A stretch of 45,524 bases of DNA from Phormidesmis priestleyi ULC007 (lineage in GTDB: Bacteria > Cyanobacteriota > Cyanobacteriia > Leptolyngbyales > Leptolyngbyaceae): contig NZ_MPPI01000041.1 in assembly GCF_001895925.1 (NCBI RefSeq), positions 1-45,524 on the forward strand, given 5' to 3'. Every line of letters begins with the position of its first letter. The first letter of the stretch is position 1. Below the pieces are notes generated by a model. That model was not told the DNA's origin. It saw nothing but the letters and a program-made list of their open reading frames with translations, and ran no database searches. A program made the position numbers and the translations under genes. Positions 24,853 through 32,369 of this stretch are shown one piece after another.

Positions 24853-27777
24853 ATGAGCAACTGGAGAAGGTTGGCTGGGCAGTTCGTGGGAATCGCGATC
24901 GCAGGGAGTGTAGGGGCGATCGCGGCTTCGTCTGTCTTTGCCCAAAGTGTAATTGTGCCAGATGAGACGTTGGGGAATGAGCGATCACAAGTCATCCAGA
25001 ACTTTTTGGCTCTACCCATTGAAGCGATCGGAGGTGGGGCACAACGAGGGCAAAATCTATTTCACAGCTTTCGTGAGTTTAATGTCAGTGCAGGTCGCGG
25101 AGCATACTTTTTACCTGATGCATCGATTCAGAACATTTTAGTACGAGTGACGGGTGGCAGGGCTTCGGAGATTCTGGGAACGTTGGGTGCGTTTGGGGAT
25201 GGTCGTCCGAATTTGTTTTTGATTAATCCCAACGGCGTTGTTTTTGGGACGAATGCGAGTTTGGATGTGCAAGGTTCGTTTGCGGCGACGACAGCGGATG
25301 GGGTGGGATTTGGCGATCGGGGTGTTTTTAGTGCTGTAAATCCAGCGAGTCCGTCGGCATTGTTGACGATAGATCCATCCGCCTGTTTCTTTAATGCAGT
25401 TGCTCAACGAGGCAGCATTGTTAACCAATCAACCGCAACCGCTACAGTATTCGGAGATCCAACATTTGGCTTGCGAGTTCCTAATGGCAAAGCTCTGACG
25501 TTACTCGGTGGCAATGTCCTGCTTGAAGGGGGGCAAATTGTTGCCGCAGGTGGGCGAGTGGAGCTTGGTGCAGTGGCCGGGGCTGGTAGCGTGGAGTTAG
25601 AACTAAATGGTCATTTGCGATTTACTCCAGAGGTGCAGCGAGGTAATGTCGCCTTGGCGCAACAATCTTTGGTGGGTGTCGCGGGGAATAATGACGGTGA
25701 GATTGTCGTAACGGCAGACAACATCCAAGTATCAAATAGTCAACTACTAGCGGGTGTTTATCCAGAATTGGGTGTTAAGGGCAGTCAAGCAAGCAACCTA
25801 ACCCTAGATGCCACAGGAAAAATCCGTGTTGAGCAAAGTAGTGAAATTAGAAACAACGTAGGTTCCGATTCCGTTGGCAATGCTGGCAATCTGATTATCA
25901 ATGCGGGTTCTTTGGAAGTGACGGGTGAGTCAGAACTTAGTACTAGTACTTTTGGACAAGGCAATGCCGGGAATGTGATTATTAATGTTCGCGATCATGC
26001 TTCCTTTATAGATAGTGGTGGTTCAAGCAGTGTTGAAGCGAATGCAACGGGCAACGGGGGCAATGTTCGTATTTCCGCTGGCTCTTTAGCACTGACCAAT
26101 GCCGCACAACTAATTACTAGTACGGAAGGTACTGGAGATGCTGGAAGTATCATTGTCAATGTCCGAGATCGCGTAACCTTTGATGGTTTTGGTGCAGATG
26201 GTAAGCCTCTCACGGCCGCCTACAGCCGTGTAGAACCTGGTGGAAATGGCAAAGGCGGTGATATTCGTATCTCTACTGACTCCTTGGAACTAACTAATGG
26301 CGCACAACTGAGTGCTAATACCCGTGGTAATGGTAATGCTGGGAATATCATCATTGATGCCCGTAATCGGGTAAATTTTGATGGCACCAGTGCAAAGGGA
26401 CTTGCCAGTGGTGCTTTTAGCAGCATAGCAACCGGAGCCATTGGACAGGGAGGCGATATTCGTATCTCTACTGGCTCTCTAGACCTGACTAATGGTGCGA
26501 AACTGAGTACTGCAATCTTTGGCACTGGAGATGCTGGTAATGTTGTGATTAATGCTCAAGATCGTGTGACTTTCGACAATAGTGGTGCTGATAGTGCTGT
26601 CGCGCCCAGTGGGAATGGGCAGGGTGGGAATGTCCACATCTCCACTGGCTCTCTGACTCTAACTAGTAGTGCATATTTGAGTACTGCCACTGAGGGATTA
26701 GGGGATGCCGGGAATGTCATTATTGACGCTCATAACTACGTGTTTTTTGATGATGGTTATATTTTTAGCAGCGTACAATCTGGCGGGAACACAAAGGGAG
26801 GCAATATCAGCATCTCTACTGGTTCTTTGACCGTAACGAATGGTTCTGCATTGAGTGCTCTAAGCGTAGGCGGCGATGCTGGAAATGTAATACTCAACGT
26901 GCGCGATCGCGCGATTTTTGATGCTGGCAATATTTGGACTGCCATAGGATATGGAGGGAGCGGTAAGGGTGGCAATATTTTTATCTCTGCTGGTTCTCTG
27001 AAGCTGACTAATGACGGAGGGTTGAGCGCAACTACTTACAGTACCGAAGACGCAGGGAATATTCAAATCAACTTGCGCGGAGATTTACAAGCCAATAACA
27101 GCAGCATCTCTACATTTGGGGAGATTGGCTCAGGAGGATCGATCACAGTCTCAGCCAAAGATATTCGTCTTCGCCAGAATAGCGATATCTCTAGCTTCAC
27201 TTTTGGTAATACCAAAGGTGGCAATATAGCCCTCACTGCCAACACCATCATCGCGCTAGAAGACAGCGATATCCTTTCATTTGCCCCCTATGGTCGCGGT
27301 GGCAATATTACGCTGAATACTCGTGCTTTCTTTGGGCAAAACTATCGTCCGGCACCTCGCGGAACTAATTCGCTTACGTTGGTGGATGGCAACGATCGCG
27401 TAGACATTAACGCCAGCGGCACGGTTTCTGGTGTCATCACCCTACCTGACACCACCTTTATTCAAAACAGCCTCACCCAACTGTCGCAGAATCTCACTGA
27501 TCCCAATACTTTGCTTGCCAATAGCTGCATCGTCCGCGATCGTAAGCAAAACGGCAGCTTTCTGATTACGGGTTCGGGGGGTTTACCTGTGCGACCGGGA
27601 GATGCACCGCCCTCGTCGTTTCCGACTGGAGAAGTCCGATCGCTTCCAGATCCAGAAACTCAGAAAACAGGGAACAATCGATCGTGGAAACTCGGCGATC
27701 CGATCGTCGAACCTCAAGGCATCTACCGTCTTCCCAACGGCAAACTCGTCATGAGCCGCGAATGCGAGAATCAATAA
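24853..27777 (+). CDS. Two-partner secretion exoprotein TpsA2, without an adjacent tpsB
   Basis: Starting at ATG 24853 (MSNWRRLAGQF) gives 974 residues; an ATG at 24781 would add 24 residues unlike a signal peptide. The leader ends near AASSVFAQ, followed by the TPS secretion domain: NLFHSFREFNVSAGRGAYF, IQNILVRVTGG, LFLINPNGVVFGTNASLDVQ. Residues 335-740 hold tandem repeats of about 55-60 residues with the core ISTGSL-LTNGA-LST and GDAGNVIINARDRV-FD. The C-terminal block (TFIQNSLTQLSQNLTDP, LLANSCIVRDR, FLITGSGGLPVRPGD, LVMSRECENQ) is almost the same as in TpsA1. No tpsB lies next to it, so it may use the TpsB at 9.7-11.4 kb. Confidence 0.88.
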   Translation: MSNWRRLAGQFVGIAIAGSVGAIAASSVFAQSVIVPDETLGNERSQVIQNFLALPIEAIGGGAQRGQNLFHSFREFNVSAGRGAYFLPDASIQNILVRVTGGRASEILGTLGAFGDGRPNLFLINPNGVVFGTNASLDVQGSFAATTADGVGFGDRGVFSAVNPASPSALLTIDPSACFFNAVAQRGSIVNQSTATATVFGDPTFGLRVPNGKALTLLGGNVLLEGGQIVAAGGRVELGAVAGAGSVELELNGHLRFTPEVQRGNVALAQQSLVGVAGNNDGEIVVTADNIQVSNSQLLAGVYPELGVKGSQASNLTLDATGKIRVEQSSEIRNNVGSDSVGNAGNLIINAGSLEVTGESELSTSTFGQGNAGNVIINVRDHASFIDSGGSSSVEANATGNGGNVRISAGSLALTNAAQLITSTEGTGDAGSIIVNVRDRVTFDGFGADGKPLTAAYSRVEPGGNGKGGDIRISTDSLELTNGAQLSANTRGNGNAGNIIIDARNRVNFDGTSAKGLASGAFSSIATGAIGQGGDIRISTGSLDLTNGAKLSTAIFGTGDAGNVVINAQDRVTFDNSGADSAVAPSGNGQGGNVHISTGSLTLTSSAYLSTATEGLGDAGNVIIDAHNYVFFDDGYIFSSVQSGGNTKGGNISISTGSLTVTNGSALSALSVGGDAGNVILNVRDRAIFDAGNIWTAIGYGGSGKGGNIFISAGSLKLTNDGGLSATTYSTEDAGNIQINLRGDLQANNSSISTFGEIGSGGSITVSAKDIRLRQNSDISSFTFGNTKGGNIALTANTIIALEDSDILSFAPYGRGGNITLNTRAFFGQNYRPAPRGTNSLTLVDGNDRVDINASGTVSGVITLPDTTFIQNSLTQLSQNLTDPNTLLANSCIVRDRKQNGSFLITGSGGLPVRPGDAPPSSFPTGEVRSLPDPETQKTGNNRSWKLGDPIVEPQGIYRLPNGKLVMSRECENQ
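25870..27080 (+). repeat. Tandem beta-helix repeats within tpsA2
   Basis: At least six in-frame units of about 165-190 bp each encode a variant of ISTGSL-LTN-A-LST followed by GDAGNVII-A-DRV-FD. They are diverged at DNA level but keep the glycine-asparagine ladder expected of a stacked beta-helix. The limits are approximate. Confidence 0.7.
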
Positions 27778-27840
27778 ACTTCAGCTTTCCTCGCTTGAAC
27801 TCGTCAGCAAATCCAAAGCAATCCTTAACGCTTGATTGAG

Positions 27841-28140
27841 TTACATCAGAGTTGGCTGATTCAACTCACCTCGCATCTCTAACAACCGTGTTTTTGCCAA
27901 CACGCGAACTTGCTCACCCAAGACAACCGAATCCCGATCGAAACCGCCTTCTGGTGCTCGAACCAAAACCTGAGTCGGATAGATGCGCTTGCCACGGTAG
28001 GCTGTGCAAGGCACGGCAAGCCCGATCGGGCTACTGGCGTTCAAGTCATTACGGCTGACCAAAACCACAGGGCGAATACCTGCTTGCTCAGACCCCTCGG
28101 CCGGATCAAGTCGAGCCATGTCAACTTGCCCCCGTCTCAT
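27841..28140 (-). CDS. MazF/PemK family toxin
   Basis: Starting at ATG 28140 (MRRGQVDMARLDPAEGSEQ) gives 99 residues; an earlier ATG at 28173 would extend into the antitoxin frame. MazF motifs are RGQVDMARLDPAEGSEQAGI, RPVVLVSRND, the middle strand LAVPCTAYRGKRIYPTQV and the final VLGEQVRVLAKTRL with the basic patch. Such toxins are endoribonucleases that cut mRNA. The gene overlaps its antitoxin by ATGA. A complete toxin-antitoxin pair is the simplest reading. Confidence 0.85.
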   Translation of the reverse strand: MRRGQVDMARLDPAEGSEQAGIRPVVLVSRNDLNASSPIGLAVPCTAYRGKRIYPTQVLVRAPEGGFDRDSVVLGEQVRVLAKTRLLEMRGELNQPTLM

Positions 28141-28406
28141 AATTCTGTCGGCGTTTGCAGAAACGCTTCCCACTGGGCAGTTGCAAATTTCGCTTCGATT
28201 TGCAGGGCTTCGGCTTGATAATCTGGATCACTTGCCATCTCTACAAGAGCCGCATCGATTTCAGCCGAACTCAGTGCGTTTGACTCAAGCGGCTCATCAA
28301 TTACTAACACAATGCGGTGTTTTCCTGGCAGAATTTCAGCCGGGACTTGTATCTTGACTGTACCATCAGGATTGACAATTGCCGTTGTTTTAATCGTTCT
28401 CATCAT
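28137..28406 (-). CDS. Putative antitoxin of the MazF-type pair
   Basis: This 89-residue protein begins MMRTIKTTAIVNPDGTVKIQ with two possible ATGs (28406 and 28403). The first part, VNPDGTVKIQVPAEILPGKHRIVLVIDEP, resembles an AbrB/SpoVT-like or cyanobacterial prevent-host-death-like DNA-binding start. The second half is acidic and helical, the usual toxin-wrapping tail (DAALVEMASDPDYQAEALQI). It comes directly upstream of the toxin with an ATGA overlap, as antitoxins do. The exact family is uncertain; the pairing is well supported. Confidence 0.75.
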   Translation of the reverse strand: MMRTIKTTAIVNPDGTVKIQVPAEILPGKHRIVLVIDEPLESNALSSAEIDAALVEMASDPDYQAEALQIEAKFATAQWEAFLQTPTEL

Positions 28407-28489
28407 TAAGGTGTCTCAAATTTGAGGGAGTTCTGTCGTACAAATATCCATGTCTTATTCTACTACTCACAAAAACGGGTTACTTTAGA

Positions 28490-28579
28490 CGATCGTGGAA
28501 ACTCGGCGATCCGATCGTTGAACCCCAAGGCATCTATCGCTTACCAAATGGTAACTTAGTGAGCTGCGAGTGCGAACAG
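28490..28579 (+). pseudogene. Remnant of the C-terminal tail of a third TpsA
   Basis: Bases 28490-28579 encode RSWKLGDPIVEPQGIYRLPN, then GNLV and SCECEQ. This matches the end of TpsA2 (WKLGDPIVEPQGIYRLPNGK), and the first 29 bases are identical to bases 27680-27708 in the intact gene. Where the intact tails read LVMSREC it reads LVSCEC, as if three bases were lost, and no stop follows. It lies 710 bp after the tpsA2 stop, across the MazF pair on the other strand, and its end abuts the CHASE2 gene. Confidence 0.8.
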
Positions 28580-28593
28580 CAGAAACCCCAAAA

Positions 28594-30489
28594 TCAAAAC
28601 CGCCAAAACCTGGCTTTTCTGACCGACCAACTCAACTCACACAGCGTTCCGCCCGTCGATCGCACCTCTCGCACAAACACGCCTTGCAATTGCTTCGTCA
28701 AACTTCTTGCCTGCTGCGTTCCCATTCCTTCCGGTAGCGATGAATCATAGCCGCGACCATTGTCCATTACCTGAATTAAATTGCGTCCCTTAGCGTGAAT
28801 ACATTTCACCTCCAAACGACTCGCGCAAACTGCGTGTTTGCCGACATTGCACAGCGCCTCTTCTAGAAACCGACACAGCCCCCGCTTTTGTTCAACGCTC
28901 AAACGTCGCTCATTCATCGGCTCAAACGTGACCAATTGCACTTTGAGCGACTTGAAACAGGGTAAGTCTCGCTCCATGACGTTGGTGTAAACTTCATACA
29001 ACACCTCATGCATCGGCTCCTGCAAATTTAACTCGCGATCGTGGCTCAAATAAAACTGATCGCCCTGCATCAGCGCATCTCGCCGCACCGAATCGTAGAC
29101 CGATCGCAGTTCTTGATTAAGCTGCTGTAACTCACTGAGCATCTGTGACGATGGCAGATCTTGCGACTGCACCTGACGCAACAAGGTTGCTAGGGTTTGT
29201 AGTGGGCCGTTGTGAATGGTGTTGAACGTGTAGTCAATGACCCGCTGACGGTCTTGCAGGCGCGATCGTAAATCCTGGTCATAGCGGTAGAAGGCAGCTA
29301 ATCCTGCACTGTTCAAGACTAGCACCAGCAACGCCGGAGCCACCGGAATCCACCAGCCCAGCAGCAGCAATCCATAGCTGATTCCGATTAACGTAATGCA
29401 GGCGATCGTTAACCCCAGCAAAATCCACAGCGGAGCGCGAATAAACCGTCCTAAACTAATGCCTAAAATACCCCAAGCAATAATCCACACATACTCCCAA
29501 CCGTCTGACCAAACGTTGAGTAGAGGACGCTGATCTAGGGTCGCACTCACGATTTGACTAATAGCGTGTGCCTGAATTTCGACCCCGTAAATGAGCGCTG
29601 GATTGTCGCTGACGATCGCGCTCGAACTCACTACATCTTTGGTACTCGGAGCCGTCATACCGATCAGCACGATGCGATCGCGAATCCACTTCGGATTGAC
29701 CTGACCCAATTGAATATCTTGTAGCGAAACGATCCGAAACGGATTGCGTCCACTGCGAAAATTTAGCAGGACTTGACTACCACCTGCATCGGCTCTCACA
29801 TAGCTCCCAAAATTTGGCTGAAAGCGAATAAGTTCTGTTGAGCCAAACCGCATTGCTTCTGGGTCATGAATCCCGTTCTCGAGAGAAAGGTTTTTAGTTA
29901 ACAAAAAAGCCTCTGCTAATCGCAACGACAGCGAAGAATGCCAATCTCCCTTTAAGTCGGAGGCTCCTAATAAACTGCGCCTGAGTATACCATCTGTATC
30001 AAACAACGCATCGACAAATCCTACTTGTTCTGCTGGCAGTGTGGGCGGTGGATTAATGCCAATGCCGCTTTTATCATCAGGCAGTTTTTCGATCGCAATT
30101 ACCCGTTTGTCACGCAAGGCTTGAACCAATGCCTTGTGACCGGGCTGTACCGGAAGATCGCGAACAATATCGAGTCCGATCGCCGCAGGCTGATAGGTTT
30201 GCAGTGTTTTGAGCAGGGCGGCGAGGTCGCGATCGGGAATCGGATAAGTACCAATGCGGCGAATATCTGCCTCATTAATGCCAACAATCAGAATTCGCTC
30301 ATCTACTGGCTCTGCCGGGCGCAGCCGCAATCCTTGATCTAACGCTCTCCATTCCAGCCATTGCAGCACGCCGGTCAACCGAGCCGCAATCACGAGTCCG
30401 ATGATCACGACTCCGGGTAGTGCGCCGATTCGCCAAATAGAAGATTCATTTTTCAGCCGTGTCCCAAGGCTGCGGTTAACATCTGCCAT
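28594..30489 (-). CDS. CHASE2 domain sensor histidine kinase
   Basis: The protein has 631 residues. An N-terminal membrane segment (ALPGVVIIGLVIAARL) precedes a CHASE2 sensory domain outside the membrane (residues 45-320: ILIVGINEADIRRIGTYPIP, QPAAIGLDIVRDLPV, GGSQVLLNFRS, RIVLIGMTAPSTKD). Three further membrane segments follow at about 325-400. The kinase core has a histidine in NTIHNGPLQTLATLL, an HPK7-like box, and the ATPase boxes EEALCNVGKH and VMDNGRGYDSS. It starts where the response regulator gene stops (one-base overlap, TAATG), so the pair is coupled. The signal is unknown; CHASE2 occurs often in cyanobacteria with CHAT/TPR proteins, so a link to the nearby export region is possible. 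Confidence 0.85.
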   Translation of the reverse strand: MADVNRSLGTRLKNESSIWRIGALPGVVIIGLVIAARLTGVLQWLEWRALDQGLRLRPAEPVDERILIVGINEADIRRIGTYPIPDRDLAALLKTLQTYQPAAIGLDIVRDLPVQPGHKALVQALRDKRVIAIEKLPDDKSGIGINPPPTLPAEQVGFVDALFDTDGILRRSLLGASDLKGDWHSSLSLRLAEAFLLTKNLSLENGIHDPEAMRFGSTELIRFQPNFGSYVRADAGGSQVLLNFRSGRNPFRIVSLQDIQLGQVNPKWIRDRIVLIGMTAPSTKDVVSSSAIVSDNPALIYGVEIQAHAISQIVSATLDQRPLLNVWSDGWEYVWIIAWGILGISLGRFIRAPLWILLGLTIACITLIGISYGLLLLGWWIPVAPALLVLVLNSAGLAAFYRYDQDLRSRLQDRQRVIDYTFNTIHNGPLQTLATLLRQVQSQDLPSSQMLSELQQLNQELRSVYDSVRRDALMQGDQFYLSHDRELNLQEPMHEVLYEVYTNVMERDLPCFKSLKVQLVTFEPMNERRLSVEQKRGLCRFLEEALCNVGKHAVCASRLEVKCIHAKGRNLIQVMDNGRGYDSSLPEGMGTQQARSLTKQLQGVFVREVRSTGGTLCELSWSVRKARFWRF

Positions 30490-31157
30490 TAATCAATCAG
30501 TCCTTCCTGCCGCGATCGCAGTTCTGTTTGAATGCGAATATTCTTACCTTCTTCGGGGTATACCTCCAGCGCATCCTGAATTTTTGTCCAATAGTGCCGC
30601 ACGGTACGCTCTGCCACATTGAGGCGTTCAGCGATCGCTCTATCCTGCAACCCTTCGTGAAATGCGAGCTTCAACACGTTCATCCACTCGTGTTTTAACT
30701 CCAATCGGGTTCGCATTTCTTTCGGCGTGTAGTTGACCCCTTTGAGGGCCCAATCTACTAGTTTTAGCATCTCTTGTAGCGGTAGGCTTTTGTCAGCAAT
30801 AGTAAATCCGCCTTCATGGTTACTGATAATCGGTTTGAGGCGGACTAGCGATCGTACATGGGCACTTTGCACCACAATGTTGAGCGTTGGGTAGATCTGC
30901 ATGAGAGTTTTGAGGACTTGAATACCCGTTTCTGTTTGGGCGATCTCTCCTGAAACGTTAGGGATTGAAAGATCCATCACCAATAGGTCTGGCTGACCTT
31001 GCTCAACCCACTGAGAAGCCGCTTGAGCCGTTTGAGCGGTCTGAATTTCAGCCGTTGGATATTGACGTTTGAGTCCCTCAACGGTGCCGTTTAGAACCGA
31101 TTCGTGGTCATCAATCACTAAAATTTTTTCGGTTGATTTAGATATTTCTTGGCTCAT
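30489..31157 (-). CDS. NarL/FixJ-type response regulator, partner of the CHASE2 kinase
   Basis: The protein has 222 residues with a receiver domain (ILVIDDHESVLNGTVEGL, phospho-aspartate in LLVMDLSIPNVSG, and the lysine context in TIADKSLPLQEM) and a C-terminal LuxR-like helix-turn-helix (EGLQDRAIAERLNVAERTVR). The receiver has a slightly longer loop after the phosphorylated aspartate (SGEIAQTETG). It should bind DNA when phosphorylated by the CHASE2 kinase encoded directly downstream. Target genes are unknown. It belongs to a three-gene minus-strand unit with the following kinase-like protein. Confidence 0.88.
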   Translation of the reverse strand: MSQEISKSTEKILVIDDHESVLNGTVEGLKRQYPTAEIQTAQTAQAASQWVEQGQPDLLVMDLSIPNVSGEIAQTETGIQVLKTLMQIYPTLNIVVQSAHVRSLVRLKPIISNHEGGFTIADKSLPLQEMLKLVDWALKGVNYTPKEMRTRLELKHEWMNVLKLAFHEGLQDRAIAERLNVAERTVRHYWTKIQDALEVYPEEGKNIRIQTELRSRQEGLID

Positions 31158-31193
31158 ACTCCTTTCCTCTCAAGTTATCGTTGTGAACTGGAA

Positions 31194-31928
31194 TTATGGC
31201 GATCGCCACTGACAGCACCAAGTCACCGTAGAACCTTGTCTCCGACAGTAGCATTTTCCATCCGCCAAAACCTGAAAGAATTGCTGTAGATAAGTCAATT
31301 CGGTCTTAGCACTGGATAGAAGGTCTGAGACGTTTGACGTACTCAGTTGAATCATCAATCTTGACTGCGCCTGTTGGCTCAATCGAACATAGAGAACAGT
31401 CTCTGGGAGCGGCTGAGAAGCAATCATTGGCAGCAGTTCGTTTAGAAAGGCCAAAATTGCGCGCCGTTGCTCGATCGGCTCTTCGTCCCAAGCGATCGGC
31501 AACTCGATTTCCAGTTTCAACGCTGGATGCGTCACCTGCCACTGCTTAAGAACATACTGAATCGCCAATGGCAGACTATCGTTGAGGTAGGGCGGCGATA
31601 AGCGGTTCGTCACAGCTTCTAACGAGTGTTGAATTGTTTCAATTTGCGTTAACCAGGTTTGAACCTCCTTGGTATCGGCTCGATCGTGGGCTAGAGCTAA
31701 CTCTAAACTCCGTCGTATTGCAAAAGACTCCTGCAACAACCCCTCCCGAATCGATTCGGATTCGCGGCAAAGCTGGGCAGTCTGTCGCTGATGCCCCCAG
31801 CGCAATGTTCGCCGCATCTCAAGATAGGCGGCTAAAAGCCAAAACAGAACGAAGAGACAAATTGCCAAAATCACGAGCTTCTCGATCGACTCATTAAGAC
31901 AGATAGCAGTATCGGAAATTCTCAGCAA
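31194..31928 (-). CDS. Membrane-anchored degenerate histidine-kinase-like protein
   Basis: The protein has 244 residues with one membrane segment near the start (LVILAICLFVLFWLLAAYLE), then a long coiled helix (residues 45-110) and a domain (LSPPYLNDSLPLAIQYVLK, ILAFLNELLPMIAS, GKCYCRRQGSTVTW) that resembles the ATPase half of histidine kinases. I see neither the phospho-accepting histidine of a normal kinase box nor a clear G-box. It is likely an accessory that pairs or competes with the CHASE2 kinase. It is first in the operon, 36 bp before the regulator. No function is established for it as far as I know. Confidence 0.6.
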   Translation of the reverse strand: MLRISDTAICLNESIEKLVILAICLFVLFWLLAAYLEMRRTLRWGHQRQTAQLCRESESIREGLLQESFAIRRSLELALAHDRADTKEVQTWLTQIETIQHSLEAVTNRLSPPYLNDSLPLAIQYVLKQWQVTHPALKLEIELPIAWDEEPIEQRRAILAFLNELLPMIASQPLPETVLYVRLSQQAQSRLMIQLSTSNVSDLLSSAKTELTYLQQFFQVLADGKCYCRRQGSTVTWCCQWRSP

Positions 31929-32369
31929 TGCATTTGCTAGAACTTCCCAAATCGCTGAACTGTCGTTTCAATTCACATAATATGAGAACTGGCTGGACAA
32001 TACACGCCTGTTTTCGGTCGAGTGCATGGCACAAACAAGACAGGTAAGATTGCACTTTTCTGCAATCTCATGGCACTACATTAAGGTTTTTAATCTGGCG
32101 AACCAGTTCATTCTGTTTCCTAAGTTACGATCGCTGGCATTGCTCATTCATACCGCAATTCAGCAATGCCCGATCGTGCTCAACTACAAATCCCATACTT
32201 CTGCAAAAAGCCAGCTAACAAGCTTTTCATACTCTCCATCTTCTCAAAAAGCTCTAGTCAGTCCTGCTTGCTTCAAAACGGCATTTGCAGTATGCCGCGG
32301 ATAATTTTAGTCTAGGCTAGATGGGGTGAGAAATCACAACTCTATCAACCAATTATTTAGAGGTGAAAA
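31929..32369. other. Intergenic stretch between the CHASE2 operon and glgA
   Basis: About 440 bases hold no convincing gene; a 92-codon frame here has no recognisable content. The region contains the operon promoter on the minus strand and, at 32128-32177, a strong hairpin (listed separately). The glgA stop lies at 32370. Confidence 0.35.
32128..32177. other. Long hairpin, possible small RNA or terminator stem
   Basis: ACGATCG at 32128-32134 pairs with CGATCGT at 32171-32177, and GGCATTGCT at 32136-32144 pairs with AGCAATGCC at 32162-32170. This makes a 16-bp stem with a one- or two-base bulge and a 17-base loop. It is in intergenic DNA downstream of glgA. There is no strong T-run on either strand. 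Confidence 0.45.

Noticed and set aside
25870-27080. Possible CRISPR-like repeat array in tpsA2
   Set aside because: The repeats are in frame, long (about 165-190 bp), diverged at nucleotide level and conserved as protein, so they are coding beta-helix repeats, not spacers between identical direct repeats.
32026-32304. A 92-codon reading frame downstream of glgA
   Set aside because: It has no family features and contains the hairpin; the amino-acid composition looks like chance coding.
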